DNA from: Bacillus sp. sid0103
GTDB lineage: Bacteria > Bacillota > Bacilli > Bacillales_B > DSM-18226
Length of the DNA: 16,893 nucleotides
Direction: 5' to 3'
NCBI RefSeq assembly: GCF_019219025.1
Contig: NZ_JAHUWN010000053.1
Span: forward strand, 1-16,893
The notes under the pieces are model-generated. The model had not been told where the DNA came from. It worked only from the letters and a program-made list of their open reading frames with translations, and made no database searches. Within the stretch, counting starts at the first letter, position 1. Every line of letters starts with the position of its first letter. Shown here in pieces: positions 1 to 8,581 of the stretch. The position numbers were made by a program, and so were the translations under genes.

Positions 1-91
<91 letters not shown>

Positions 92-98
92 ACATTAA

Positions 99-125
99 AG
101 ACAACCCGAGAGGGTTGTCTTTTTG
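99..125 (+). terminator. rRNA operon intrinsic terminator
   Basis: A perfect 9-bp stem (AGACAACCC at 99-107 with GGGTTGTCT at 112-120), a GAGA tetraloop and a following T-rich run sit 7 bases after the 5S end. This is the expected end of the rRNA operon transcript. Confidence 0.93.
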
Positions 126-185
126 TTTGGAAGAGAAAATGTTTATGAAAATGTTACTGAAAGACAGTATCTATGATCCAAACTA

Positions 186-253
186 GAAAAAATGTCTATC
201 GTGGAGGTACCGATAGACATAATCGATAAGAAAGCTGAAAAAATGTCTATCGT
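186..253. repeat. Direct 17-bp repeat flanking an inverted copy
   Basis: The 17-mer GAAAAAATGTCTATCGT occurs at 186-202 and again at 237-253. Between them, at 211-220, is CGATAGACAT, the exact reverse complement of the ATGTCTATCG inside both copies. The middle arm can therefore pair with either the left copy (9-base loop) or the right copy (22-base loop). No gene or promoter is recognisable here. The stretch lies downstream of the rRNA terminator and beyond the 3' end of yaaC, so it may not be transcribed. Confidence 0.7.
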
Positions 254-281
254 AATGCTACTGAATAACAACCCACACAAC

Positions 282-466
282 TACTGGCGGATAGGCGTGC
301 TTTACTGGCGGATAGGCGCACTATACTGGCGAATAGGCGTACTTTACTGGCGATAGCCGCACTTTACTGGCGGATAGCCGCACTTTACTCTCGGATAGCT
401 CCGTTTTACTAGCGATAGTTGCACTTTACTCGCGATAGCTGCACTTTACTAGCGATAGTCCTATCA
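282..466. repeat. 20-21 bp tandem repeat, about 8.5 copies
   Basis: Units begin at 282, 303, 324, 345, 365, 386, 407, 427 and 447 (the last one partial). Each begins TACT, has a GCG(G)ATAG core and usually ends in CACTT or similar. The left units read like TACTGGCGGATAGGCGCACTT, the right units like TACTAGCGATAGTTGCACTT, so the sequence drifts along the array. Unit length alternates between 20 and 21 bp because of single-base gains or losses in the GGATAG/GATAG core. There are no spacers between units, so it is not a CRISPR. Function unknown. Its position between a 5S gene and yaaC is non-coding. Confidence 0.9.
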
Positions 467-511
467 AAAGAGGATGTCCAAAAGCAAAGCTTTCCTGACA
501 ACCTCATTTTT
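466..511. terminator. Bidirectional two-tier terminator of yaaC
   Basis: GAGGATGTC (470-478) pairs with GACAACCTC (497-505) with one mismatch, and inside it AAAGC (481-485) pairs with GCTTT (489-493). The left flank is AAAA (a T-run on the minus strand) and the right flank is ATTTTT. Read on the minus strand it lies just after the yaaC stop codon at 523, so it most likely ends yaaC transcription and also blocks read-through from the rRNA side. Confidence 0.7.
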
Positions 512-522
512 GTATTAATAGA

Positions 523-1464
523 TCACTTCATCAAATACTGATATACCAAAAATGGCCCTTTTTGCATGGTGACATCAAGAAACGAACAAATAAAGGGATA
601 ATCCCGGTTTGGCATCATCTTTGTAAGTTCGCTCCACCACTCTGTTTCATAGCGGGCAATCATGCTTAAATTGTATAGCAACAAATAATGAATCAGCAGC
701 TCTGGGAAATTAAAATAGTTGTCTTTATTTAAGGGCAGCGCATAATAATTTTCCCCTAAATGAAACTTCAATGGTGAGCTTCCAAAAGAAGAAGCCGAGT
801 CCACCCGAAAAGACAGTCCCTCCTCAGAAAACTCCACGCCCTTTTCAAACTTGGAAGCCAAAAATTCCTTAAAGCGATTTTCTGTCATGTGAAAATGATC
901 TAGTATTCTTTCAGGTACAATTAACTGTTGGTTATCGGCTTGGACTTTCAGAAATGTCCTCTTTCCCTCAAGTAAAAAGAATAATTCATCTAATTCTGGT
1001 ATAAGCTTAAGTAATTCCTCCATAATGACTTTCTCCCCTTCCAACTGTTTCATGTGAAACAATTTTTCAGAGATGAAGGGGAAAAGTCCATTTTTTTGGA
1101 ATTTAACTTCATCTTGAAAGAAATGATAATTCTGTTTCTTCCTTTTTCTAGTAGAAACACCATGAGCCAACACAGCCGTTGTTTCGGGATAAGCAGGATC
1201 TGTTGTTAATATACATGCCTTAATTAAATGGACAAGACCATAAAAAAGCAAAATTGGTTTTATAATAAGTGGAGAACTACTTGCTTGTTGGTAATATATT
1301 TGTCCGTGTTCAAGATAATATAAAAATGCATAGCAGTTTTCATAGCTTTTTTGCTCTGGATTCTCGATATTGCGTTTTTGATAACAATTTCTCAAAAATT
1401 GCTGGCAGTATTCTGCCGAAAAGAAACAAGAGTAGCTTTTCCAATCTTTATATTGAATACCCAA
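523..1464 (-). CDS. yaaC: YaaC family protein of unknown function
   Basis: A 313-residue soluble protein, recognised as YaaC from its sequence character and its position between an rRNA operon and a divergent guaB, as in B. subtilis (about 315 residues there). The start is a TTG at 1462-1464, supported by AAAGGTGAT upstream at 6-base spacing and by an in-frame stop just above. No signal peptide is present. It is rich in aromatic residues near the N terminus (KDWKSYSCFFSAEYCQQFL) and contains hydrophobic helical stretches around residues 65-85 that look buried rather than membrane-spanning. The family's function is not known to me; I would not go beyond 'conserved protein'. It shares a 105-bp divergent promoter region with guaB and has its own terminator at 466-511. 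Confidence 0.85.
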   Translation of the reverse strand: MGIQYKDWKSYSCFFSAEYCQQFLRNCYQKRNIENPEQKSYENCYAFLYYLEHGQIYYQQASSSPLIIKPILLFYGLVHLIKACILTTDPAYPETTAVLAHGVSTRKRKKQNYHFFQDEVKFQKNGLFPFISEKLFHMKQLEGEKVIMEELLKLIPELDELFFLLEGKRTFLKVQADNQQLIVPERILDHFHMTENRFKEFLASKFEKGVEFSEEGLSFRVDSASSFGSSPLKFHLGENYYALPLNKDNYFNFPELLIHYLLLYNLSMIARYETEWWSELTKMMPNRDYPFICSFLDVTMQKGPFLVYQYLMK

Positions 1465-1508
1465 GACTACATCACCTTTTTCAGAAGAATCAGACTAATA
1501 TTTATTCC

Positions 1509-1537
1509 TTGACAGTATTTTATCCAATTGATAACCT
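1509..1537 (+). promoter_or_regulatory. Candidate sigma-A promoter of guaB
   Basis: A perfect TTGACA at 1509-1514 is followed after 17 bases by TAACCT at 1532-1537, a weak -10. A short dyad (TTATC/GATAA, 1520-1534) lies in the spacer. TAATAT at 1543-1548 is an alternative -10 but would have a poor -35. No guanine riboswitch is visible in the short leader. Confidence 0.4.
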
Positions 1538-1545
1538 ACAAATAA

Positions 1546-3033
<1,488 letters not shown>

Positions 3034-3036
3034 TGT

Positions 3037-3070
3037 TAAAACAGAGAAGCGCTGACTTCTCTGTTTTTTT
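3037..3070 (+). terminator. guaB intrinsic terminator
   Basis: ACAGAGAAG (3041-3049) pairs perfectly with CTTCTCTGT (3056-3064) around a 6-base loop, with As before and seven Ts (3064-3070) after. It begins four bases past the stop codon. Confidence 0.93.
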
Positions 3071-3194
3071 GTGAACCCGTGCTTCAACTCCTAGGCGTTT
3101 TTTGTTATGTAAATAGGCCTACAAAAGTTAGAGGAACTTTCAAATTTAGCCATAAGATGGTTCATAGCTCCGTCTATGATTTGCTATTGACTTA

Positions 3195-3203
3195 TGTTAA
3201 AAT
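3195..3203 (+). promoter_or_regulatory. Possible extended -10 promoter of dacA
   Basis: TGTTAAAAT is an extended -10 (TG-N-TAAAAT) 35 bases ahead of the dacA GTG. There is no good -35 at 17 bases. The rest of 3071-3237 shows nothing I recognise. Confidence 0.35.
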
Positions 3204-3237
3204 AACCAAGGTGTATAAATTCATGGAGGGCGTTAAA

Positions 3238-4599
3238 GTGAACAAACATTTTTATCAGAAATGTATAGCAAGTGCGCTGGCACTTATTTTGTTTTTTGGA
3301 CTATTTGCTGGTGTTGATATAGCGAAGGCAGACGCAGCGTTAAATGTGAATGCAGACGGAGCTATTTTAGTTGATGGACAAACAGGAAAGGTTTTATATG
3401 CAAAGAATGCTGACAGTCCATTAGGAATTGCCAGTATGACAAAGATGATGACGGAATATCTTTTACTTGATGCAGTGAAACACGGAAAGGTCAAATGGGA
3501 TCAAGAATATACGGTAAGTGACCTTGTTTATAAGATCTCACAGCCAACGGGTTTATCGAATGTCCCTTTACGCCTTGGTGAAAAATATAATGTTCGAGAA
3601 TTATATGAAGCTATGGCTATTTATTCTGCTAATGGGACAACCATTGCACTTGCTGAAGTCATTGGCGGTTCGGAAACGAATTTTGTGAAGATGATGAATG
3701 ACAAAGCAAAAAAACTAGGATTAAAAAATAGTAAATTTGTGAACTCAACTGGTTTGAATAATAAAGATTATAATGGGCTCCAACCAGAAGGAACGGGTGC
3801 TGAGGAAGAAAATGTTATGTCTCCTCGCGACGTGGCGACGTTAGCATTTCATCTCATTAATGATTATCCAGATGTTTTAAAAACAGCCAGCACGCCTAAA
3901 AAGGTATTTCGTGAAGGTACAGATGACCGAATTGTAATGCAAAACTGGAACTGGATGCTGCCAACGTTAGTTTATGGCTATGAAGGTATGGACGGGCTTA
4001 AAACAGGTACAACTGATTTTGCAGGTTACTGTTTTACCGGAACAGCGAGCAGAGATGGAAAACGATTTATAACGGTTGTCCAAAATGCGAAGGATGTTAG
4101 CGGGAAAGACGATGGTTATAAAGCACGCTTTGGTGAAACCAAAAAAATGCTGGATTATGCCTTTACTAATTTTACAAAAGAAGAACTTGTTCCGAAACAT
4201 TACCAAGTAAAGGGGCAAAAAACAGTTCCCGTTACGAAGGGAAAAGAAGATCAAGTTAAAATCTATACAAAATCTGCGATTAACATGATGATTCCAAATG
4301 GCGGCAAAGCTAATTATAAACCAGTACTAGTCCTTGATAAATCCAAGTTGAATAAAGAAGGCAATCTAACGGCGCCAATTAAAAAGGGTGAAAAAGTTGG
4401 TTATTTAACCGTTGCATCCAAAAATGGTGAAAAGGTTAACTTCTTAACAGCTGAGGGTCAACAATCCGTCAAGGTTGATGTGGTTGCTGCAAAAGATGTA
4501 GAAAAATCAAACTGGTTTGTGTTAATGATGAGAGGCATCGGTAACTTCTTTGGCGATGTCTGGCATGGGATTTCCACCACTGTTAAGGGTTGGTTTTAA
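3238..4599 (+). CDS. dacA: D-alanyl-D-alanine carboxypeptidase (PBP5 type)
   Basis: Removes the terminal D-alanine from peptidoglycan pentapeptides; it acts outside the cell, anchored to the membrane. The start is GTG at 3238 with GGAGGG seven bases upstream. This gives 453 residues (443 in B. subtilis), beginning with a signal peptide: MNKHFYQK, a hydrophobic core ([15 protein letters not shown]) and a probable cut after AKADA, near residue 33. The serine-peptidase S11 motifs are complete: Ser66-Met-Thr-Lys69, Ser130-Ala-Asn132 and Lys255-Thr-Gly257. A PBP5 C-terminal beta domain follows, and the last 30 residues ([18 protein letters not shown] onward) form an amphipathic helix typical of the membrane anchor. 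The reading frame is open upstream to 3079, but that extension has no ribosome binding site and would bury the signal peptide. The gene stands alone between two terminators. Confidence 0.97.
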   Translation: MNKHFYQKCIASALALILFFGLFAGVDIAKADAALNVNADGAILVDGQTGKVLYAKNADSPLGIASMTKMMTEYLLLDAVKHGKVKWDQEYTVSDLVYKISQPTGLSNVPLRLGEKYNVRELYEAMAIYSANGTTIALAEVIGGSETNFVKMMNDKAKKLGLKNSKFVNSTGLNNKDYNGLQPEGTGAEEENVMSPRDVATLAFHLINDYPDVLKTASTPKKVFREGTDDRIVMQNWNWMLPTLVYGYEGMDGLKTGTTDFAGYCFTGTASRDGKRFITVVQNAKDVSGKDDGYKARFGETKKMLDYAFTNFTKEELVPKHYQVKGQKTVPVTKGKEDQVKIYTKSAINMMIPNGGKANYKPVLVLDKSKLNKEGNLTAPIKKGEKVGYLTVASKNGEKVNFLTAEGQQSVKVDVVAAKDVEKSNWFVLMMRGIGNFFGDVWHGISTTVKGWF

Positions 4600-4647
4600 T
4601 TAATCTAAACACTAGGTATGTATAGGTGGAAATAATAGGATATTGAC

Positions 4648-4684
4648 AAAAAGGATTCTTGTCTTGACAGGAATCCTTTTTTGT
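4648..4684 (+). terminator. dacA intrinsic terminator
   Basis: AAAAAGGATTC (4648-4658) pairs with GAATCCTTTTT (4671-4681), with a further TGTC/GACA pairing inside, and the 3' arm merges into a T-run. It lies about 50 bases past the dacA stop. Confidence 0.88.
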
Positions 4685-4797
4685 TGCTTTAATGTCTTTA
4701 TGGGGTTAAAAATAATTCCGACTAATTTAATAGAGATTTCCACTATCATAAGAAGATTATTCTTAATATTAAAAAGATTCATTAGGGGGATTTAATC

Positions 4798-5679
4798 ATG
4801 AAAACAGGTACGGATCTCGTAAAACGTGGTATGGCTGAAATGCAAAAGGGCGGCGTCATCATGGACGTTGTCAACGCTGAGCAAGCTAGAATTGCTGAAG
4901 AAGCAGGTGCAGTAGCAGTAATGGCTTTAGAACGTGTGCCTTCAGATATTCGTGCAGCTGGCGGTGTGGCAAGAATGGCAGACCCTAGAATCATTGAAGA
5001 AGTTATGGGTGCTGTGACAATCCCTGTAATGGCTAAAGGAAGAATCGGTCATATTGTTGAAGCACGTGTGCTTGAAGCAATGGGTGTAGACTATATCGAT
5101 GAGAGTGAAGTATTAACTCCTGCTGATGAGGAATTCCATTTATATAAAAGAGACTTTACAGTTCCGTTTGTGTGCGGCTGTCGTGACCTTGGTGAAGCTG
5201 CCCGCAGGATCGGTGAAGGAGCTTCTATGCTTCGTACAAAAGGTGAGCCAGGGACTGGTAATATCGTAGAAGCAGTTCGTCATATTCGCAAAGTAAATGC
5301 ACAAGTTCGTAAAGTAGTTGGGATGAATGAGGACGAGCTAATGACTGAAGCGAAACTATTAGGTGCACCATTTGAAATTCTACTTGAAATTAAGCGCCTT
5401 GGCCGACTTCCAGTTGTTAACTTTGCAGCTGGCGGTGTGGCAACACCTGCTGATGCAGCATTAATGATGCAATTAGGTTCGGACGGCGTATTCGTAGGCT
5501 CAGGGATCTTTAAATCAGAAAACCCTGCTAAATTTGCAAGAGCGATTGTAGAAGCAACAACTCATTACCAAGACTATAAATTGATTGCTGAACTTTCAAA
5601 GGATCTTGGAACACCAATGAAAGGGATCGAAATTTCCTCACTAGCACCTGAAGCACGCATGCAGGAGCGTGGATGGTAA
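4798..5679 (+). CDS. pdxS: Pyridoxal 5'-phosphate synthase, PdxS subunit
   Basis: The synthase subunit of the deoxyxylulose-independent route: it builds PLP from ribose 5-phosphate, glyceraldehyde 3-phosphate and ammonia supplied by PdxT. The 293 residues form one (beta/alpha)8 barrel. The catalytic residues are visible: Asp23 (VIMDVVN), Lys80 ([11 protein letters not shown]) that forms the sugar imine, and Lys148 ([12 protein letters not shown]) of the second site, all one residue lower than in the 294-residue B. subtilis protein. The phosphate loop [10 protein letters not shown] and the [12 protein letters not shown] strand are intact. AGGGGG stands 8 bases before the ATG. No PdxR-type regulator gene is adjacent, and I could not fix a promoter in 4685-4780. 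Confidence 0.98.
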   Translation: MKTGTDLVKRGMAEMQKGGVIMDVVNAEQARIAEEAGAVAVMALERVPSDIRAAGGVARMADPRIIEEVMGAVTIPVMAKGRIGHIVEARVLEAMGVDYIDESEVLTPADEEFHLYKRDFTVPFVCGCRDLGEAARRIGEGASMLRTKGEPGTGNIVEAVRHIRKVNAQVRKVVGMNEDELMTEAKLLGAPFEILLEIKRLGRLPVVNFAAGGVATPADAALMMQLGSDGVFVGSGIFKSENPAKFARAIVEATTHYQDYKLIAELSKDLGTPMKGIEISSLAPEARMQERGW

Positions 5680-5684
5680 TTTGA

Positions 5685-5806
5685 AAGGCGAAAGGCGCCT
5701 GTTTATCGGCGATAAGTATAAGACGAGCCGGCATGATGGTTGCCTTTTAACCTTCTTGACGGATTGGCTGTAGACCATCGCGCAGATGGAGCCTAGAGCT
5801 AGACAG
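5685..5806 (+). repeat. Intergenic repeat element between pdxS and pdxT
   Basis: The 162-base gap between pdxS and pdxT is filled by a GC-richer segment whose ends read GGCGAAAGGCGCCTGTTTA (from 5687) and GGAGCCTAGAGCTAGACAG (to 5806). The same end signatures, with a much shorter middle, recur in the dnaX leader (13239-13295). I know similar dispersed elements from many Bacillaceae intergenic regions, but only from memory. There is no reading frame and no clear terminator T-run, so the operon is probably still transcribed through it. Confidence 0.6.
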
Positions 5807-5841
5807 TCATCGAAGTTCAAAACGCTAAAAGGGGTATTTTT

Positions 5842-6432
5842 ATGATTAAAATAGGTGTACTTGCACTACAAGGAGCCGTCCGTGAACATATCCGCTCGGT
5901 AGAAGCTTGCGGTGTTGAAGCGGTTGCCATCAAACAAAAAGAACAACTAGAAGAAATCGATGGCCTCATTCTCCCTGGTGGAGAAAGTACGGCAATGCGT
6001 CGTTTAATCGACAAATATGATTTTATGGATGCACTTAAGCAATTTGCTAAAGAAGGGAAACCTATGTTCGGTACATGTGCAGGTCTCATTCTTTTGGCAA
6101 AGAATCTTGTGGGATATGATGAGTCACACATCGGTGTCATGGACATTAAGGTGGAACGTAACTCATTTGGACGACAAGTAGACAGCTTTGAGGCAGACCT
6201 TGCGATTAAAGATGTAGCTGAAAACTTCCCAGCGGTCTTCATCCGTGCGCCGCACATCGTTGAAGCAGGCGAAAATGTTGAAATCCTGTGCAAGCATAAT
6301 GACCGCATCGTCGCAGCACGTGAAGGTCAATTTCTTGGCTGTTCATTCCATCCAGAATTAACAGAGAACCATGACCTTACCGCCTACTTCGTCGAAATGG
6401 TGAAGGAAGCTAAACAGAAACAATTAGTATAA
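5842..6432 (+). CDS. pdxT: Pyridoxal 5'-phosphate synthase, PdxT glutaminase subunit
   Basis: Class I glutaminase that frees ammonia from glutamine and channels it into the PdxS barrel; twelve PdxT dock on a dodecameric PdxS core. The 196 residues match the B. subtilis length. The substrate loop LPGGEST (44-50), the nucleophile Cys79 in FGTCAGL, and the His170/Glu172 pair in SFHPELT are present in the expected order. AAAGGGG lies seven bases before the ATG. It follows pdxS in the same direction, but at 162 bases instead of the roughly 20 usual in this group, because a repeat element lies between them. No obvious terminator follows before the serS leader. Confidence 0.98.
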   Translation: MIKIGVLALQGAVREHIRSVEACGVEAVAIKQKEQLEEIDGLILPGGESTAMRRLIDKYDFMDALKQFAKEGKPMFGTCAGLILLAKNLVGYDESHIGVMDIKVERNSFGRQVDSFEADLAIKDVAENFPAVFIRAPHIVEAGENVEILCKHNDRIVAAREGQFLGCSFHPELTENHDLTAYFVEMVKEAKQKQLV

Positions 6433-6484
6433 TCTGGTTGCTTTTAGCTGATAATTATAGTAAATTAAGAAATACAAAATCATA

Positions 6485-6737
6485 AATAATGATCAAAGCA
6501 ATGAGAGGAACTAGTAACAAGAGACTCATTCTACAAGAGAGCCGGTGGATGGTGTGAACCGGTGGATGAAACTTGTGAATCCCTCCTCGAGCAAGGTGCG
6601 GAACATCTCATAAGAGGTCAGTATGTACTTTCGGTAGAAAACCGTTAACGTTTTTTCGAGGTGGACAGTATTTTTCTGTCAACCAGGGTGGTATCGCGAG
6701 CAACTCTCGTCCCTGTTTTAGGGGCGGGAGTTTTTTT
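6485..6737 (+). ncRNA. Serine T-box riboswitch (serS leader)
   Basis: Stem I pairs GAGGA (6505-6509) with TCCTC (6584-6588) and ACAAG (6517-6521) with CTTGT (6572-6576). These helices enclose a specifier loop with the loop-E signature AGTA (6513-6516) opposite GAA (6577-6579). The next triplet, UCC at 6580-6582, is the specifier: a serine codon read by tRNA-Ser(GGA). The T-box sequence AGGGTGGTATCGCG is at 6685-6698, and the terminator stem is at 6704-6714/6720-6730 with a T-run to 6737. CAGGG (6684-6688) can pair with CCCTG (6711-6715) to make the antiterminator. Uncharged tRNA-Ser should favour read-through into serS. A weak TTGCTT-17-TAAATT (6438-6466) is a possible promoter. Confidence 0.95.
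6704..6737 (+). terminator. T-box regulated terminator
   Basis: An 11-bp stem with two G-U pairs (CTCTCGTCCCT at 6704-6714 with AGGGGCGGGAG at 6720-6730), a GTTTT loop and seven Ts. Its 5' arm overlaps the antiterminator, as the T-box mechanism requires. Confidence 0.93.
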
Positions 6738-6742
6738 ATTTT

Positions 6743-6891
6743 TAGGCTGTGTTAAAGGTGAATGTTGAGTTGCATATTATGTTGATTGGAGTGGAAGGCA
6801 CGAGGCTCCTGCGGGAAAATCGGGATCCGGGAGACCCCGCAGGCGCTGAATGCCTGGAGCGGAAATCAACAGGCCTGTTTACAGAGTCTTA
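6743..6891. repeat. MITE-like palindromic element, copy A, in the serS leader
   Basis: The outer ends are imperfect inverted repeats (TAGGCTGTGTTAAAG at 6743-6757, with the complement of 6877-6891). Nested inside are GTTGATT/AATCAAC (6781-6787/6864-6870), AGGCA/TGCCT (6796-6800/6851-6855) and CCTGCGGG/CCCGCAGG (6808-6815/6836-6843). The whole segment can fold into one long hairpin. It has no reading frame and shares its head, its tail and the motif CCTGGAGCGGAAAT with the copy at 8582-8713. It lies between the T-box terminator and the serS ribosome binding site, so it is part of the serS mRNA. Confidence 0.75.
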
Positions 6892-6957
6892 CTTTTAATG
6901 TGAATGCCCCCATACAGCGTACCATCTAAAAATTTAATAAAAAGGAGTGCCAGTAGG

Positions 6958-8238
6958 ATGCTAGATATTAAAGTATTACGAGCCAATTTTGTAGAAGTGA
7001 AGGAAAAGCTTCAAAACCGAGGGGAAGATTTATCTGCTCTCGATCAATTTGAAGAGCTGGACCAAAGAAGACGTGAATTGATCGTTGAAACAGAAAAATT
7101 AAAAAGCCGCCGCAATGAGGTATCTCAGCAGGTTGCAGCATTAAAGCGCGAAAAGCAGGATGCCGACCATTTAATCAAAGAAATGCGTGAGGTCGGTGAC
7201 CAGATCAAAACAATTGATGATGAGTTACGAGTGGTCGAAGAATCACTAGAGCTTTTGATGTTGAGCATTCCGAATATCCCGCATGAAAGTGTTCCAGTTG
7301 GCGAGACTGAGGATGATAATATTGAAATTAGACAATGGGGCAAGGTGCGCGAGTTTGAATTTGAAGCAAAGCCGCATTGGGATATTGCCGATCAGCTGGG
7401 AGTCCTTGATTTTGAACGCGCAGGGAAGGTAACTGGAAGCCGCTTTGTCTTTTATAAAGGGCTAGGGGCACGTTTAGAACGTGCGTTAATGAGCTTTATG
7501 TTAGACCTTCATGTTGATGAGCATGGGTATACAGAAATATTGCCGCCATACTTAGTCAACCGGGCAAGCATGACGGGAACAGGCCAGCTCCCTAAGTTTG
7601 AAGAGGATGCCTTTTTAATTGAAAATGAAGATTACTTCTTGATTCCGACAGCAGAAGTTCCTGTCACCAATCTACACCGCGATGAAATTTTAAGTGCGGA
7701 AGCCCTGCCAATCCGCTTTGCTGCATACAGTGCATGTTTCCGCTCTGAGGCCGGCTCTGCGGGCCGCGATACACGCGGTTTGATCCGTCAGCATCAATTC
7801 AATAAGGTGGAACTTGTGAAGTTTGTGAAGCCTGAGGATTCTTATGAAGAGTTAGAGAATCTGACAAATGACGCAGAACGGGTCTTACAACTACTTGAAC
7901 TGCCATACCGTGTGTTAAGCATGTGTACGGGTGACCTTGGATTCACAGCTGCGAAAAAGTATGATATTGAAGTGTGGATTCCAAGCTACGGAACGTATCG
8001 AGAAATCTCTTCTTGCAGTAACTTTGAGGCGTTCCAGGCACGACGGGCTAACATTCGGTTCCGCCGCGAACCAAAGGCTAAACCAGAGCATGTTCATACT
8101 TTGAATGGTTCAGGCCTTGCGATTGGCCGCACGGTCGCTGCGATCTTGGAAAATTACCAACAAGCCGATGGCAGTGTCGTGATTCCTACCGTTTTACGTC
8201 CATATATGGGCAACCGTGAGGTCATTGCACCTATGTAA
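6958..8238 (+). CDS. serS: Seryl-tRNA synthetase
   Basis: Class II synthetase that activates serine with ATP and charges tRNA-Ser; a cytosolic homodimer. The 426 residues match the family (425 in B. subtilis). Residues about 27-100 form the long antiparallel coiled-coil arm that grips the tRNA variable arm. The serine-binding TAEVP is at 231-235, motif 2 runs from FRSEAG (261-266) through [12 protein letters not shown], and motif 3 contains GSGLAIGRT (384-392). The start is the ATG at 6958, with AAAGGAG ending 10 bases upstream; the frame is open to 6904, but those extra 18 codons overlap the tail of a repeat and lack a binding site. Expression is set by the T-box ahead of it. tRNA-Ser(UGA), one of its substrates, follows. 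Confidence 0.98.
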   Translation: MLDIKVLRANFVEVKEKLQNRGEDLSALDQFEELDQRRRELIVETEKLKSRRNEVSQQVAALKREKQDADHLIKEMREVGDQIKTIDDELRVVEESLELLMLSIPNIPHESVPVGETEDDNIEIRQWGKVREFEFEAKPHWDIADQLGVLDFERAGKVTGSRFVFYKGLGARLERALMSFMLDLHVDEHGYTEILPPYLVNRASMTGTGQLPKFEEDAFLIENEDYFLIPTAEVPVTNLHRDEILSAEALPIRFAAYSACFRSEAGSAGRDTRGLIRQHQFNKVELVKFVKPEDSYEELENLTNDAERVLQLLELPYRVLSMCTGDLGFTAAKKYDIEVWIPSYGTYREISSCSNFEAFQARRANIRFRREPKAKPEHVHTLNGSGLAIGRTVAAILENYQQADGSVVIPTVLRPYMGNREVIAPM

Positions 8239-8241
8239 TAT

Positions 8242-8280
8242 AAAAAAACTGGGCAGATAAAAATTTGTCCAGTTTTTTTA
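8242..8280 (+). terminator. serS intrinsic terminator
   Basis: CTGGGCA (8249-8255) pairs with TGTCCAG (8266-8272) including one G-U, extended by seven A-T pairs, and the T-run is 8273-8279. It starts three bases after the serS stop. Confidence 0.92.
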
Positions 8281-8289
8281 TTTAGTATG

Positions 8290-8318
8290 TTGACATAGTA
8301 AAATGAATGTGATAAATT
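8290..8318 (+). promoter_or_regulatory. Sigma-A promoter of tRNA-Ser
   Basis: A perfect TTGACA (8290-8295), a 17-base spacer and TAAATT (8313-8318) lie 15 bases before the tRNA. The tRNA is therefore independently transcribed and not dependent on serS read-through. Confidence 0.65.
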
Positions 8319-8333
8319 AGATTCTGTTGATAC

Positions 8334-8426
8334 GGAGGAATACCCAAGTTTGGCTGAAGGGATCGGTCTTGAAAACCGACAGGCGGGTCATACCGCGCGG
8401 GGGTTCGAATCCCTCTTCCTCCTCCA
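8334..8426 (+). tRNA. tRNA-Ser(UGA)
   Basis: A 93-nt tRNA with a class II long variable arm (GCGG/CCGC stem, about 8382-8397). The acceptor stem is GGAGGAA (8334-8340) with TTCCTCC (8416-8422). The anticodon stem TCGGT/ACCGA encloses CTTGAAA, which gives anticodon TGA at 8370-8372. The T arm is GGGGG-TTCGAAT-CCCTC, and CCA is encoded at 8424-8426. The discriminator base (8423) is T, whereas the B. subtilis counterpart as I remember it has G. Position next to serS matches the single serine tRNA gene at this place in B. subtilis. Confidence 0.97.
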
Positions 8427-8464
8427 TTACATTTATAATCGCGCATAAAAACTGGAGATAAAGG

Positions 8465-8496
8465 TTCGTTACATATTATGTAACGAATTTTTTTTT
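8465..8496 (+). terminator. tRNA-Ser intrinsic terminator
   Basis: TTCGTTACA (8465-8473) pairs perfectly with TGTAACGAA (8479-8487) around TATTA, followed by nine Ts (8488-8496). Confidence 0.94.
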
Positions 8497-8523
8497 ATTT
8501 TCAGGAGAATTTTATATTGGCCA

Positions 8524-8577
8524 CTGAATCCAGTTCCAGCGCCTAGGGGTAATAAGCCCCTGAACAAGACGCATCCG
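8524..8577. repeat. Short relic of an intergenic repeat (minus orientation)
   Basis: The plus strand runs from TGAATCCAGTTCCAGCGCCT to GAACAAGACGCATCCG. A small dyad AGGGG/CCCCT (8545-8549/8557-8561) sits in the middle. On the minus strand the ends (CGGATGCGTCTTGTTC and GCGCTGGAACTGGATTC) resemble the ends of the elements at 5685-5806 and 13239-13295, so this may be an internally deleted relative. No reading frame or promoter is seen here. Confidence 0.4.
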
Positions 8578-8581
8578 TTTA

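Noticed and set aside
282..355. A peptide repeat YWRIG(V/A)L from the 21-bp units
   Set aside because: The frame is kept for only three units, then a one-base loss gives a stop; no ribosome binding site or start is present.
282..466. CRISPR array
   Set aside because: Units are adjacent, only 20-21 bp, imperfect, and have no unique spacers; no cas genes are present.
3079..3237. N-terminal extension of dacA
   Set aside because: It has no ribosome binding site and would hide the signal peptide; the GTG at 3238 has an ideal GGAGGG.
4643..4671. Promoter TTGACA at 4643 for pdxS
   Set aside because: No -10 follows at 16-18 bases, and the site is part of the dacA terminator.
6904..6957. Upstream in-frame start of serS
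   Set aside because: It would add 18 codons directly after the repeat with no binding site; AAAGGAG and family length support 6958.
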